DNA of 64,000 bases from Aestuariibaculum suncheonense (GCF_014596935.1 NZ_JACVXC010000001.1:492783-556782), one strand, 5' to 3'. Positions 16,968-26,592 are shown, counted from the first letter of the stretch. Notes: generated by a model not told the origin, from the sequence alone. Translations and numbers: made by a program.

Positions 16968-16990
16968 TTTCCATGTTGTTGTATAGAAAG

Positions 16991-17021
16991 AAAAAGGCTC
17001 GCAGATTAGCGAGCCTTTTTT
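16991..17021. terminator. Bidirectional terminator between convergent genes
   Basis: A perfect 12-bp inverted repeat, AAAAAGGCTCGC (16991-17002) and GCGAGCCTTTTT (17009-17020), with a 6-base loop and A/T runs on both sides. It should terminate the GH63-like gene on the plus strand and the GT2 gene on the minus strand. Confidence 0.92.
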
Positions 17022-17043
17022 GATATTTAAACGTGACTTTGTA

Positions 17044-18534
17044 TTAAACTTTAGAGGTTAAAGATTTAATGAAAACATAACCAAAACCAGAGAATAGCAT
17101 TAAGTGGAATGGGAATAATCCGAAGTCTCCTCCTTGGTTTCCAACAACGAAAGCACTGTACATTCCAAATCCGAAATACAGCATTAATAAACCTTCAAAA
17201 ATAACGTGAATGGAAACTGTTTTCTTAAGGTATTTGTTTTTCTTCCAACTATCTTTTAATGTGTTAATATTGAATTTAGGTGTGCGTACAAATTCACTTT
17301 TCTTACCCCAGTGACCTTCTAATACGGCAATCGAGTTGTGTAAAGAGAAGCCCATAGCAATAGAGAAGAATACGAAGAACATCCCTATATATCTGATGAA
17401 GTTTTTAATACCACCTCCATAGGTGTTCTTATACATAAACCAATAACATACAAAGAAGATGATAGTACTAATTACGAAGAAACTCATAACGTAAAAATAT
17501 GGTTTTAAGTGTGTGTACTCATTCTTGATGTATAACATCGGAATACTTAAAATACCGACAATTAATACGTTTAAGAACATGGTACTGTTTAATAAGTGTA
17601 ATAAGCCGTGAACTTTAGTTTTAGCTGATATATTTTCACTTTTTAAAACACGCCAAAGCATTTTTCTGAAGTTTTCTGCTCCCCCTTTATTCCATCTGAA
17701 TTGTTGTGAACGTGCAGCACTAATTACTATTGGTAATTCTGCTGGGGTTTTAACATCTTCTAAATATTTAAATTTCCAGTTTTTTAACTGCGCACGGTAA
17801 CTCAAATCTAAATCTTCGGTTAGGGTATCACCTTCCCAGTTTCCTGCGTCGAGAATACAGGTTTTACGCCAGATTCCGGCAGTGCCATTAAAGTTAATGA
17901 AGTGACCTTTTGAGTTTCTTCCAACCTGTTCTAACGTAAAGTGGGCATCTAAAGCAAAGGCCTGAATTTTGGTAAGTAACGAGTAGTTGCGGTTTAAGTG
18001 TCCCCAACGGGTTTGAACCACACCAATATTTTTGTCTTTAAAAAATGGAATGGTACGTTTTAACCAGTCTTCTTCCGGAAGGAAATCAGAATCGAAAATG
18101 GCGATAAACTCACCTTTAGCAATCGTTAATCCTTCTTTTAAAGCACCGGCTTTAAAACCAGTTCTGTTGGTTCTGGTAATGTGCTGAATGTCTAAACCTG
18201 TGGCTTGTAGTTTTTTTACATGCTCACGAGTAGACTCTACTGTTTCATCGGTGGAATCGTCAAGAACCTGAATCTCAAGTTTGTCTTTTGGATAATCGAT
18301 TTTAGCAATATTATCTAACAAACGCTCCATAACGTACATTTCGTTATAAACCGGTAACTGTATGGTGACGAAAGGTACTTCGTCTGAATTCGATAAATCG
18401 AATGTCTCACAATTCTCTTTGCATCGTTTTGATGACAGATAATTGAAAAGAAGATTTAATTGCGCTAATGCATACATGAAAATAAGCAGAAGTGCAACAC
18501 TATAAATAATGATAACTGTTGTTTCTAAAATCAT
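17044..18534 (-). CDS. Processive family-2 glycosyltransferase (cellulose synthase/CslA-like)
   Basis: A 496-residue membrane transferase: one N-terminal helix, a cytosolic GT2 domain (about 55-290) and at least four C-terminal helices. The catalytic set is complete: 'LDDSTD' (Asp92/93), 'DSD' (148-150), 'TED' (239-241) and 'QQFRW' (277-281). The QxxRW motif marks processive beta-glycan synthases that extrude the polymer through their own channel. Among known groups it resembles glucomannan 4-beta-mannosyltransferase (CslA) as well as cellulose synthase; no PilZ domain is present. It overlaps the DPM1-like gene by 4 bases. A beta-mannan or glucomannan product is inferred from this likeness and from the GH113-like neighbour. 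Confidence 0.85.
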   Translation of the reverse strand: MILETTVIIIYSVALLLIFMYALAQLNLLFNYLSSKRCKENCETFDLSNSDEVPFVTIQLPVYNEMYVMERLLDNIAKIDYPKDKLEIQVLDDSTDETVESTREHVKKLQATGLDIQHITRTNRTGFKAGALKEGLTIAKGEFIAIFDSDFLPEEDWLKRTIPFFKDKNIGVVQTRWGHLNRNYSLLTKIQAFALDAHFTLEQVGRNSKGHFINFNGTAGIWRKTCILDAGNWEGDTLTEDLDLSYRAQLKNWKFKYLEDVKTPAELPIVISAARSQQFRWNKGGAENFRKMLWRVLKSENISAKTKVHGLLHLLNSTMFLNVLIVGILSIPMLYIKNEYTHLKPYFYVMSFFVISTIIFFVCYWFMYKNTYGGGIKNFIRYIGMFFVFFSIAMGFSLHNSIAVLEGHWGKKSEFVRTPKFNINTLKDSWKKNKYLKKTVSIHVIFEGLLMLYFGFGMYSAFVVGNQGGDFGLFPFHLMLFSGFGYVFIKSLTSKV

Positions 18535-19223
18535 TTCTTAATACTATATTTAAAAATCCAACCTAAGATTTTAATGCCTGCAAATATACTACCTTTTATG
18601 GTTCCTGAAACTTTTGAGACACCAATTCTATTTCGATAATTTACAGGTATTTCTGTGTAAGATAATTTTTGCTTTAAGGCCTTTAATTGCATCTCTATGG
18701 TCCAGCCATAGGTTTTGTCTACCATGTTTAAATTCAGTAGTTTATCATATTTTATAGCGCGAAATGGTCCCAGATCGGTATATGTTGCAGAGAAGAACAG
18801 CGCCATCAAATTTGTGGCCAGCCAGTTGCCAAAGATTTGAGGTCCTGTCATGGACCCGGGTTCACGTAGATTTTTTACGCGAGAACCAATAACAAAGTCT
18901 ATATTATTTTCGATAATAGGCTGCACTAGTTTGGTTAATTCTTCAGGGTAATCGCTATAGTCTCCATCCAAAAATACAATAATATTTGGTTTTTCATCCT
19001 TATTTTCAATGTATTGCATGCCTTTTAAGCAAGCGTAGCCGTAACCCCTATTGTTTTCGGTCAATACGGTGGCACCTGCCTGTTTCGCATTTCGTTCGGT
19101 ATCATCGGTTGAGTTGTTACTAACGACAATAATTTCTTCGACAATATCCGGGATGTCGTTAATGACTTTCGCAATAGAATCTGCTTCATTATAAGCAGGA
19201 ATGATAACATTAATTTTGGGCAT
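18531..19223 (-). CDS. Family-2 glycosyltransferase, dolichyl-phosphate-mannose-synthase-like
   Basis: A 230-residue GT2 protein of DPM1/polyprenyl-phosphate transferase type: 'NVIIPAYNEADSI', 'VVSNNSTDDT', 'GYGYACLKGM', 'FLDGDYSDYPEEL' (metal-binding DxD equivalent) and 'VIGSRV'. It has only weak C-terminal hydrophobic segments. It should charge a polyprenyl phosphate with a hexose from a nucleotide sugar; mannose is plausible given the GT-C transferase at 12709, which would need such a donor. The stop overlaps the following processive GT2 start (ATGA), so the two are probably co-translated. Confidence 0.85.
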   Translation of the reverse strand: MPKINVIIPAYNEADSIAKVINDIPDIVEEIIVVSNNSTDDTERNAKQAGATVLTENNRGYGYACLKGMQYIENKDEKPNIIVFLDGDYSDYPEELTKLVQPIIENNIDFVIGSRVKNLREPGSMTGPQIFGNWLATNLMALFFSATYTDLGPFRAIKYDKLLNLNMVDKTYGWTIEMQLKALKQKLSYTEIPVNYRNRIGVSKVSGTIKGSIFAGIKILGWIFKYSIKK

Positions 19224-19260
19224 TAAGTTGTTGTTTCAAAAAGTAAACTGTTTTTGAGTT

Positions 19261-20862
19261 CTATTTTTTGGTTAATAAATCAATTAAATTTACATCGTTG
19301 CCAAGCAAAATTTCATTGGCATTGATGCGTCCTTTCATGCTGCTGTTTTCTAATTTCAAAACCCCTCTAGGACAAACGGCAGAGCATATACCGCAACCCA
19401 CACAACTGGAGCGTACAATGTTTTCTCCTTTTTGAGCATAAGCACGAACATCGATACCCATTTCACAATAGGTTGAGCAATTTCCGCAGGATATACATTG
19501 TCCGCCATTTGTGGTTATTCTGAATTTAGAAAATAATCGCTGTTGAAATCCAAGTACGGCTGCCATAGGGCAACCAAATCGACACCACACACGATTTCCT
19601 AAAATCGGGTAGAAACCTGTGCCAATTACCCCGGAAAAGATAGATCCAATGTAAAAACCATAAGCCGAACGGAGGCTACTTGGTTTTATTAAGAAAATCT
19701 GTTCAGATGTTCCGGTAACATATAAAATGAATAAGCTTAAAATAATGATGAAGTAGTCAATAGCGCCGTATCGAGCGTCTTTGCCTAATTCATGACGTTT
19801 GAATAGTATGACTACAGAAAAAAGCAGTGTTAATAATAGACCTGAACCCATTAAAAAAGCCTTGCTTGATAACCAATAGTTGCTCGGGTTTTTATCTAAA
19901 TAAGAATAGATGACTGCAATGGTCATAATCACAGAAAAGACCAAAACGGTATGGATTAACCAACGTTCGATTTTCCACGCCGATTGTTTTTTACTACTTA
20001 ACTGTCTGAACGGATCGCCAACAGTTTCCGCCAAGCCACCGCAACCACAAACCCACGAACAATACCAACGTTTCCCATATTTGTATGTCAGAATGGGGGA
20101 AATAACAAAAATGGACAATATTCCAAAAATGAGCATGGCCAAACCTAAATTTCCTGAGGATAGTAAACCGTTGACCGACCAGCTATCGAACAAGTAATAG
20201 TTTAGTGGCCACATACTTTTTAAATCGTAATAAGGTAAGTTGTACTCCGTACTTTGGTTTAATCGAGACATGAACTCAGGAATTAAAAACGCAAAGCCTA
20301 GTTGGAAAAACATCACCGATATAGTTCGTAACTGTTGATAACGATTATGTCTGTATTTTAAAATGAATTTGTAGCCAAAAATTAAAATGGCTAACGTGTA
20401 AAGTGTACCATAAACAAACCATTGGCTAGCAGGATTGCCATTTAATAATTTGCTTAATGGGTCGAACAGGGCTATTAATCCGGAGTTAGAGTTTCCACTT
20501 ATTCCAAGCCCTAAATATTCCGGATAGAAATAAAGTATAATGTAAAATCCAGTAAGAAAGACTCCGGTAATCCAGCCTAAAGTACCTCGAGAAGAAATGG
20601 ATTTAAACCAAACGCCATCGTTTTTTATACCTTTTGATTTGTTTAAATACAAAGCATTGGAAAATATTATGGTTCCAGTAGCGATGCAAACTAAGCTCAG
20701 TGTTAGAAATAAACCTTTGTTTGGAAAGTAGGTATTGAAGCCAGCTAGCATCAGAATAAAAAGTCCAGCCAGACCAAGACCTAATGCGACTTTCTGTGTT
20801 AATGATAAACCTGTTGACTCTGGTTTTGCTAAAGACATGCTTATCTGTTTTTCGGTACTCAT
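19261..20862 (-). CDS. Membrane 4Fe-4S protein (NapH/polyferredoxin type)
   Basis: A 533-residue protein with about ten to twelve hydrophobic helices, a central 'CSWVCGCGG' segment with 'DPFRQL', a 'CRFGCPMAAVLG' segment and two classic 4Fe-4S motifs near the C-terminus (Cys456-459-462-466 and Cys487-490-493-497). The layout resembles NapH/NosR-type membrane ferredoxins that pass electrons between quinol and soluble partners. It overlaps the upstream FAD oxidoreductase by 4 bases, so they probably form an electron-transfer pair. Acceptor unknown. It is followed after 37 bases by the DPM1-like gene. Confidence 0.85.
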   Translation of the reverse strand: MSTEKQISMSLAKPESTGLSLTQKVALGLGLAGLFILMLAGFNTYFPNKGLFLTLSLVCIATGTIIFSNALYLNKSKGIKNDGVWFKSISSRGTLGWITGVFLTGFYIILYFYPEYLGLGISGNSNSGLIALFDPLSKLLNGNPASQWFVYGTLYTLAILIFGYKFILKYRHNRYQQLRTISVMFFQLGFAFLIPEFMSRLNQSTEYNLPYYDLKSMWPLNYYLFDSWSVNGLLSSGNLGLAMLIFGILSIFVISPILTYKYGKRWYCSWVCGCGGLAETVGDPFRQLSSKKQSAWKIERWLIHTVLVFSVIMTIAVIYSYLDKNPSNYWLSSKAFLMGSGLLLTLLFSVVILFKRHELGKDARYGAIDYFIIILSLFILYVTGTSEQIFLIKPSSLRSAYGFYIGSIFSGVIGTGFYPILGNRVWCRFGCPMAAVLGFQQRLFSKFRITTNGGQCISCGNCSTYCEMGIDVRAYAQKGENIVRSSCVGCGICSAVCPRGVLKLENSSMKGRINANEILLGNDVNLIDLLTKK

Positions 20863-22166
20863 AATTCGTGTTGTAATTGACGGTTATAAGCATTCTGAAT
20901 TTTGGGGTGATAGGTCTTAGAAAATTCAGGGTCGAAATTAGCTTCTTCTAAATGATTGATCACATAATCGACATCGCGTCCTTCGTTGAGCCAGGTCTCA
21001 AAGGTTTCATGACGCAAGCGAATACCAAAAGCATTTATACCTAAAAAAGCATTGGTGTTTTTATTGTAAGCAATGGTGATACATTTTAAATGGTCTTTAT
21101 CTTTCCAATGAAAATGACTTTCGCATTCAGGTTTGTTTTTTTCATTGTTAACCCACCCGTAGGTTTGGTATTCGATGTCGAAAAACTTAGCAGAATTGAA
21201 CCAATGGCTAGGCTGATATGGCATTTTTTGAATGCAAATGGTTTGCGCGATAACTTCGCCCATCATCCTTCCTGTATACCAAACGGCTTCAATAGAGCGA
21301 CGGTTTCCTATTGGTTCCAATTGTTCGGCACAATCACCAATAGCATAAACATCTTCAATATTGGTCTCTAAAAATCGGTTAACCACAACACCTTTATTGG
21401 TGTTGATTTTTGAGGATTTTAAAAAGTTGATATTCGGTGATACGCCTGCTGTGAGTCCGACAAAATTACAGGGGATTTCTTCGCCTGTTTCTTCAATGAC
21501 AATCGATTTTACTTTTCCGTGGTCATCAGATTTGATCTCTTTTAGATTAGAAGATAAACGCAAATCGATATGATGATTTTTGATATGCTCAGTAACAAGT
21601 TGACTGTCGTTCTCAGGTAAGACATTATTCCAAAAACTAGATTCTCGCACTAAGAAAGTTACAGGGATTTGTCTTGAACTTAACATTTCAGCTAATTCAA
21701 TACCAATTAATCCGCCACCAACAATCACGGCGCGTTTGCAAATTTTGTTGTTAGGTGCATTGATCTCAAGAAGTTCTAAATCCGGCTTACTGTATAACCC
21801 TTGAACGCCTTTTAAATGTTCTCCCGGCCAACCAAATTTGTTAGGTTTGCTTCCTGATGCTATAATGAGTTTATCGTAGCGTAGTGGAGAATCATCAGAA
21901 AAATGGAGGGTCTTGTTATCGGTATCAACAGCCTGAACGTAGGCTTTTTTCAGAGTGATGTTGTTCTTTGTCCAAAACCAGTTTTCGTAAGGTTGTGTGT
22001 GTGAAAATGTCATATGGCCCATATAGACATACATAAGTGCCGTACGCGAAAAGAAATATTCCGATTCGGCTGAAATCACCGTGATTTTTTTGTCGGAAAG
22101 CTTTCTAATGTGTCTTGCCGCCGTAATTCCGGAGATGCCGTTGCCAATAATAACAATATGTTCCAT
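20859..22166 (-). CDS. NAD(P)/FAD-dependent oxidoreductase (pyridine nucleotide-disulfide family)
   Basis: A 435-residue flavoprotein: N-terminal FAD fold 'HIVIIGNGISGITAARHI', NAD-binding fold 'RAVIVGGGLIGIELAEML' near residues 148-165, and the FAD-closing 'VYAIGDCAEQLEP'. It is of the rubredoxin-/nitrite-reductase-like reductase type without an additional domain. The first half is intact; no redox-active CxxxxC is seen, so it is not a disulfide reductase. It probably feeds electrons from NAD(P)H to the overlapping membrane 4Fe-4S protein. It heads the minus-strand operon that continues into two glycosyltransferases. Confidence 0.88.
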   Translation of the reverse strand: MEHIVIIGNGISGITAARHIRKLSDKKITVISAESEYFFSRTALMYVYMGHMTFSHTQPYENWFWTKNNITLKKAYVQAVDTDNKTLHFSDDSPLRYDKLIIASGSKPNKFGWPGEHLKGVQGLYSKPDLELLEINAPNNKICKRAVIVGGGLIGIELAEMLSSRQIPVTFLVRESSFWNNVLPENDSQLVTEHIKNHHIDLRLSSNLKEIKSDDHGKVKSIVIEETGEEIPCNFVGLTAGVSPNINFLKSSKINTNKGVVVNRFLETNIEDVYAIGDCAEQLEPIGNRRSIEAVWYTGRMMGEVIAQTICIQKMPYQPSHWFNSAKFFDIEYQTYGWVNNEKNKPECESHFHWKDKDHLKCITIAYNKNTNAFLGINAFGIRLRHETFETWLNEGRDVDYVINHLEEANFDPEFSKTYHPKIQNAYNRQLQHEL

Positions 22167-22256
22167 TAAGGTGTTTTTGTTAAATGTTTGTCGAACCTTC
22201 TACGAAATACTTAAAAACCCGATACAATTTGTTTAAATTTAAAATAAATTTTTGGT

Positions 22257-23264
22257 ATGCGATTATTTTTAATTGGGTTTGCTGTTTTTTTATTGAATTC
22301 CTGTGCAATGTCGACTTCTGCGCCAAGCAAAATTAATGGTGTTAGTTTTGTCGCCTCCAGAGATTCTATAAATAGCGCGCATGTAAACCCGATTATTAAC
22401 CTTCAGGCAAATTATGTTGCTATCATGCCCTTTGGATTTATACGTAATTTAGAGCACCCCCGGATTACGTACAATTCAAATAGACAATGGTTTGGTGAAA
22501 CTGAAGGCGGAGTCAAGCAGTATGCAAATGCGTTTCAAAGCCAACAAATACGGGTGATGATTAAACCTCAAATTTGGGTGAGTCGTGGTGAATTCACCGG
22601 AAAAATTAAAATGAATTCAGAAGAAGCCTGGCAGGAATTAGAAGAAACGTATTCTAATTTTATTTTAGATTTTGCAAGAGTTGCTGAGGAAACTCAGGTA
22701 GAATTATTTTGTTTAGGTACTGAATTGGAAACCTTCGTCGATCACCGACCTGAGTTTTGGTTGGAATTGATTAATCGCATACGAAAAGTGTACTCCGGAA
22801 AATTAACTTATGCGGCTAATTGGAATGAATATAACCGAACGCCGTTTTGGAATCAACTGGATTATATTGGTATTGATGCCTACTTTCCGGTGAGTGATAT
22901 GCAAACTCCAACCGTTGACGATTGTAAAAAGGGTTGGGCGAAGTATAAACCTGTTTTGAAATTATTTTCAGAAAATATAAATAAGCCTATTTTGTTTACT
23001 GAGTTTGGGTATCGCAGTGTTGATTATTCTGGGAAACGACCTTGGGATTCCGATAGGAAGATGAATGCAGTGAATTTAGAAGCTCAGTTAAATGCGACTC
23101 AGGCCCTACTGGAAACTTTTTGGGGAGAACATTGGTTTGCTGGTGGTTTTCTATGGAAATGGCACCATAAATATGAAACTTCGGGAGGCAAACAGAATTT
23201 TATGTTTACGCCACAAAACAAACCGGTTGAGATTTTGGTGAGAGATTGGTACGCTCGTTATTAA
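22257..23264 (+). CDS. Lipoprotein glycoside hydrolase, GH113-like (beta-mannanase type)
   Basis: A 335-residue lipoprotein (lipobox LLNSC, Cys16) with a TIM-barrel hydrolase domain. Two Glu occur at the expected places: 'FCLGTELETF' (Glu156, acid/base) and 'ILFTEFGYRS' (Glu249, nucleophile), with 'YIGIDAYFP' between them. This pattern matches GH113 and related clan-A enzymes, known for beta-mannan hydrolysis. It is divergent from the FAD-oxidoreductase operon with 90 bases between them. Its likely substrate is either environmental mannan or the polymer made by the neighbouring CslA-like enzyme. Confidence 0.82.
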   Translation: MRLFLIGFAVFLLNSCAMSTSAPSKINGVSFVASRDSINSAHVNPIINLQANYVAIMPFGFIRNLEHPRITYNSNRQWFGETEGGVKQYANAFQSQQIRVMIKPQIWVSRGEFTGKIKMNSEEAWQELEETYSNFILDFARVAEETQVELFCLGTELETFVDHRPEFWLELINRIRKVYSGKLTYAANWNEYNRTPFWNQLDYIGIDAYFPVSDMQTPTVDDCKKGWAKYKPVLKLFSENINKPILFTEFGYRSVDYSGKRPWDSDRKMNAVNLEAQLNATQALLETFWGEHWFAGGFLWKWHHKYETSGGKQNFMFTPQNKPVEILVRDWYARY

Positions 23265-23376
23265 TTTTTCAAGGGGAAATTTATTTAGTAATTAAATCTT
23301 CAATTTTAATTTAAAAATAACGTTTAGACGTCTCATTTTATGCTAAACCTTTAGCTTTGTATAAAAAAAAGTAAGC

Positions 23377-24108
23377 ATGAGTACATATGCCATTGGCGAT
23401 ATTCACGGAGGATTTAAAGCCTTAATTCAGGTCTTAAATAAGTTGGAAGTTAAAGATGAAGATACTTTGATTTTTATGGGTGATTATGTAGATGGATGGA
23501 GTGAGTCGGCACAAACAGTTACTTTTTTAATAGATTTGTCTGAAAAGATAAACTGTATTTTTATTAAAGGGAATCACGATGTGTGGTGTGAAGACTGGTT
23601 AAAGTCTGATTACGTGAATCCAACATGGTATATCCACGGTGGTAGGGAAACCATGGAAAGTTATGCTGCTTTTTCAAAGGAAGAAAAGTTAGCGCATCAT
23701 ACGTTTTTTAATGTCATGCCTTGGTATCATATAGATGATGAAAACAGATTGTTTATTCATGCCGGTTTTACATCGATGCACGGCGTGAGTAAGGAAGTTA
23801 TGGAAAGTAGTTTTTCAACGGACAGAACCCTTTGGGAAATGGTTTTGGCTTTAGATGAATCGCTTGCCAAAGATTCAGAGAAATATCCAAATCGATTAAA
23901 GCATTACAAGGAAATTTTTATCGGACATACACCGACGATTAATTTCAATTCGTTTGAGCCTATGCATGCGGCTAATGTTTGGAATGTCGATACCGGAGCT
24001 GCGTTTTATGGTCGATTAACCGCTATGAATGTCGATACCAAAGCTTATGTGCAAAGCGATGTGGTTAAAGATTTGTATCCAAACGAAAGAGGAAGAAACA
24101 GAAGCTAA
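23377..24108 (+). CDS. Metallophosphoesterase (PPP-type serine/threonine phosphatase-like)
   Basis: A 243-residue cytosolic calcineurin-like phosphoesterase. The metal-binding motifs are complete: 'GDIHGGF', 'GDYVDGW', 'IKGNHDVW', 'FIHAGF' and 'IGHTPT'. It resembles the bacterial PrpA/ApaH-like group, so it could act on phosphoproteins or dinucleoside polyphosphates. A TAGCTTTG at 23352-23359 fits the -7 element of this phylum, 17 bases before the ATG. Its stop abuts the convergent stop of the next gene without a gap. Confidence 0.88.
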   Translation: MSTYAIGDIHGGFKALIQVLNKLEVKDEDTLIFMGDYVDGWSESAQTVTFLIDLSEKINCIFIKGNHDVWCEDWLKSDYVNPTWYIHGGRETMESYAAFSKEEKLAHHTFFNVMPWYHIDDENRLFIHAGFTSMHGVSKEVMESSFSTDRTLWEMVLALDESLAKDSEKYPNRLKHYKEIFIGHTPTINFNSFEPMHAANVWNVDTGAAFYGRLTAMNVDTKAYVQSDVVKDLYPNERGRNRS

Positions 24109-25614
24109 CTATTCCATAATTTTAAAATCCTTAATTGCCTGATTGGGCTCAATAACATTGTAACCCGCCCAGAAGTTTGGATCGTATTTTGGTAGATATG
24201 TGGGTTTAATCCTCGGGTTTTCCTTGAAATTATTGAATTCACTTTCAGAAATCATATCGGTTTCAAAAACAACCAATACTTGTTTTGAAAAACTCGATAA
24301 AATAAAATGAATATCAGAAACCAGTTCATTTTGTTTTCTTCGGCCTTGTGTGTTTTTATTTTTTTCAACAATTTTTAAAGGCCGTTTAATACCAATATTG
24401 CTGCCCTGAGTATTTTCGGCAAATCGGAGGGAGTAGCTGCGGTCTTCGTTTTTTCCATAGATTAAGGTGCCTTCTTTTTGAAATGCTTTAAATGAAAACC
24501 CGAGCAAACTAAAACTTCTTAAGTCTTTTACATTTCTGTAATCGACGCGAACCACCGCAAAATCATCGGTATTAATGTATAAAATGCCTTGATAATCGGC
24601 ACTGCGTTTTGGCGTGAAACTTACTTTATAGACAAAATCATCGTTTAGAAAGGCATAGTCTAACAGTTGGTATTCATATTTATTGGATTTATGAATAAAG
24701 TTGAGGTCGCTTTTTTCTGAAATAAAACTTTCGTTAATTAAATTGGAAATCGCCTGTTTATTACTCATTAAAAAAAGTTCTTTCCGTGTGTTTTCGTCTG
24801 TTTCCTGTTCATCTAACAGGGATTTTGATTGTTTAGCTTCTTCGGTTTCAAAAAATGAGGAATCAATACTTTCTTTAGTGCCAAACCAGCCGGATTTTAT
24901 TTTCAAATACGAATCACGCTTAATGTGCTTTTGCGCTATGTCTCTTAGCTTGGTTTCAAAACTTTTTAAATTGATTTCGGTGTCTTTGTTATACAGTTTC
25001 GAGGCTTTAATAACGTCTAGTTTCTCGGAATGGGAGGTGTTGTTTGTGTAAAGATTCGCTAAAAGTTCAATGTGGTAATCGTTGCTTTTAGGAAGCGAAT
25101 GAATGACACTATCAATAAACGCTTGATTAAGTTCCGGAATACTGCTCTTTTCAATATCAATAACCTGCTTCTGCATTTTGGTATTAAAAGAAGTTCTTGA
25201 AAACAAAGTACTTTTAGTGACTTCGGTACTGTAGTTTTGCAGCAGGTTTTCTTTTACTTTTTCAATAATTTCTTCAGCCGTATAATGTTTGTTCGATACC
25301 AGAATTTCATCCAGTTCAATGGATTTAGGACGTAATATAATTAGGCTATCTTTAAACTTAGAAGCTGAAATGCTTTTGTTCTCATAACCTAAACATTGTA
25401 TGGTTAAACTGATATCGTTTTTATTATTTAGGTTGATTTGGAATTCGCCATTTTCGTTACTTATTACTCCAAAATTATTAGAGGTTGATATGGTTGCAAA
25501 GGGCACTGGTTTTTGTGATAAAGAATCTAAAATGGTAGCTTTAAGAGTTTCCTGGGCAGATACGGAAAAGCTTAAATATGCCATGCAAAAAAAGAAGGTG
25601 TAGGTACGTTTCAT
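24109..25614 (-). CDS. Exported protein with CarboxypepD_reg-like N-terminal domain
   Basis: A 501-residue protein with a signal peptide (cleavage about 'VSAQ', residue 20) and a carboxypeptidase-regulatory-like beta-sandwich (about 22-105: 'ATILDSLSQKPVPFATIST', 'GVISNENGEFQINL', 'IQCLGYENKSI'). The remaining 390 residues lack a motif I recognise, though strand-rich segments around 300-420 ('YQGILYINTDDFAVVRVDYR') resemble DUF5686-like or outer-membrane-associated proteins. No TonB-dependent receptor barrel is present. It is likely periplasmic or outer-membrane associated. Function unknown. Confidence 0.65.
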   Translation of the reverse strand: MKRTYTFFFCMAYLSFSVSAQETLKATILDSLSQKPVPFATISTSNNFGVISNENGEFQINLNNKNDISLTIQCLGYENKSISASKFKDSLIILRPKSIELDEILVSNKHYTAEEIIEKVKENLLQNYSTEVTKSTLFSRTSFNTKMQKQVIDIEKSSIPELNQAFIDSVIHSLPKSNDYHIELLANLYTNNTSHSEKLDVIKASKLYNKDTEINLKSFETKLRDIAQKHIKRDSYLKIKSGWFGTKESIDSSFFETEEAKQSKSLLDEQETDENTRKELFLMSNKQAISNLINESFISEKSDLNFIHKSNKYEYQLLDYAFLNDDFVYKVSFTPKRSADYQGILYINTDDFAVVRVDYRNVKDLRSFSLLGFSFKAFQKEGTLIYGKNEDRSYSLRFAENTQGSNIGIKRPLKIVEKNKNTQGRRKQNELVSDIHFILSSFSKQVLVVFETDMISESEFNNFKENPRIKPTYLPKYDPNFWAGYNVIEPNQAIKDFKIME

Positions 25615-25674
25615 AGTATTTTGCTTTACTATAAAAATAGAAGATTCACCCTTTATATTGTAACAATCAAGCGA

Positions 25675-26559
25675 TTATTTTTTATTCAGGGGGTATAATT
25701 CCTGACTAATAAAATCCTTTGGGAAGTTTTCGTCGCCTTCAAAACCGAGTTCAATATCGCGACCGTTATAAGGAATATGAGCCGTTTTAAAAAGGTAGTC
25801 CCAAACACTCAAGGTAATGCCATAGTTTATTCCGAATTTAGCTTGTTTCGGTAAATCTTTTACATGATGCCATATGTGCATTTTAGGATTGTTTAAAAGG
25901 TATTTTAATGGCCCATAATTCCATCCCAGATTGGCGTGGTTTAAATGTCCGATAGTAATATTGAAAAAGTGAATGATTGCTACATCCTGTGCATCAAAAC
26001 CACCAATAATCGCCATAGGAATGTATAATAGCGATTTGTAAACCACAGGTTCCATCCAGTGGTAACGTAAATGTGCAGCAAAGCCCATTTCTTTCACTGA
26101 ATGGTGTACTTTATGGAAATTCCAGAGTAGCGGGACACGATGTAAAAGTCTGTGAGTATTCCACTGAATAAAATCTCCGACAATAAAAAATATGAATAAG
26201 CCTAAAACTTTTGGAAGAGCATCAACATCGAAGAGTTGAAAGTTGGAAACACTTAAGCCGAAAACACCAAGGATATCGTTAAAAAACTGTGCTGCTGTGT
26301 TTGATAAGGCAATCAATACGATTAAATTTAGAAGAAAAAAATTGAAGAACATATAGAAGGTGTCCAGCCAAAAGTCCTTTCTAAAAATGGATTGTTGTTT
26401 TCTCCAGGGGAATATAATTTCCAAAAGCCAAACTGCAAGTGAGATAAAAATGAGCCCATAGAAATAATTGTCCCAGTGATTAATGGTAATGAACTCGTGT
26501 TTCAAGTAATTCCAGTAACCAGTGTACGATTTTTGTATTATTTCTATATATTTATTCAT
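25675..26559 (-). CDS. Sterol desaturase/fatty acid hydroxylase family membrane protein
   Basis: A 294-residue integral membrane protein with four or more hydrophobic helices and the His clusters of the family: 'HRLLH' (HxxxH), 'HKVHH' (HxxHH) and 'HIWHH' (HxxHH), which bind the di-iron centre. Bacterial homologues hydroxylate or desaturate lipids such as carotenoids or fatty acyl chains; the substrate here is not known. It is divergent from the Mpo1-like gene, 33 bases away, and both may act on fatty-acyl lipids. Confidence 0.82.
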   Translation of the reverse strand: MNKYIEIIQKSYTGYWNYLKHEFITINHWDNYFYGLIFISLAVWLLEIIFPWRKQQSIFRKDFWLDTFYMFFNFFLLNLIVLIALSNTAAQFFNDILGVFGLSVSNFQLFDVDALPKVLGLFIFFIVGDFIQWNTHRLLHRVPLLWNFHKVHHSVKEMGFAAHLRYHWMEPVVYKSLLYIPMAIIGGFDAQDVAIIHFFNITIGHLNHANLGWNYGPLKYLLNNPKMHIWHHVKDLPKQAKFGINYGITLSVWDYLFKTAHIPYNGRDIELGFEGDENFPKDFISQELYPLNKK

Positions 26560-26592
26560 AATGAACTAAACTTAAGGTAAAAATAAGATATT

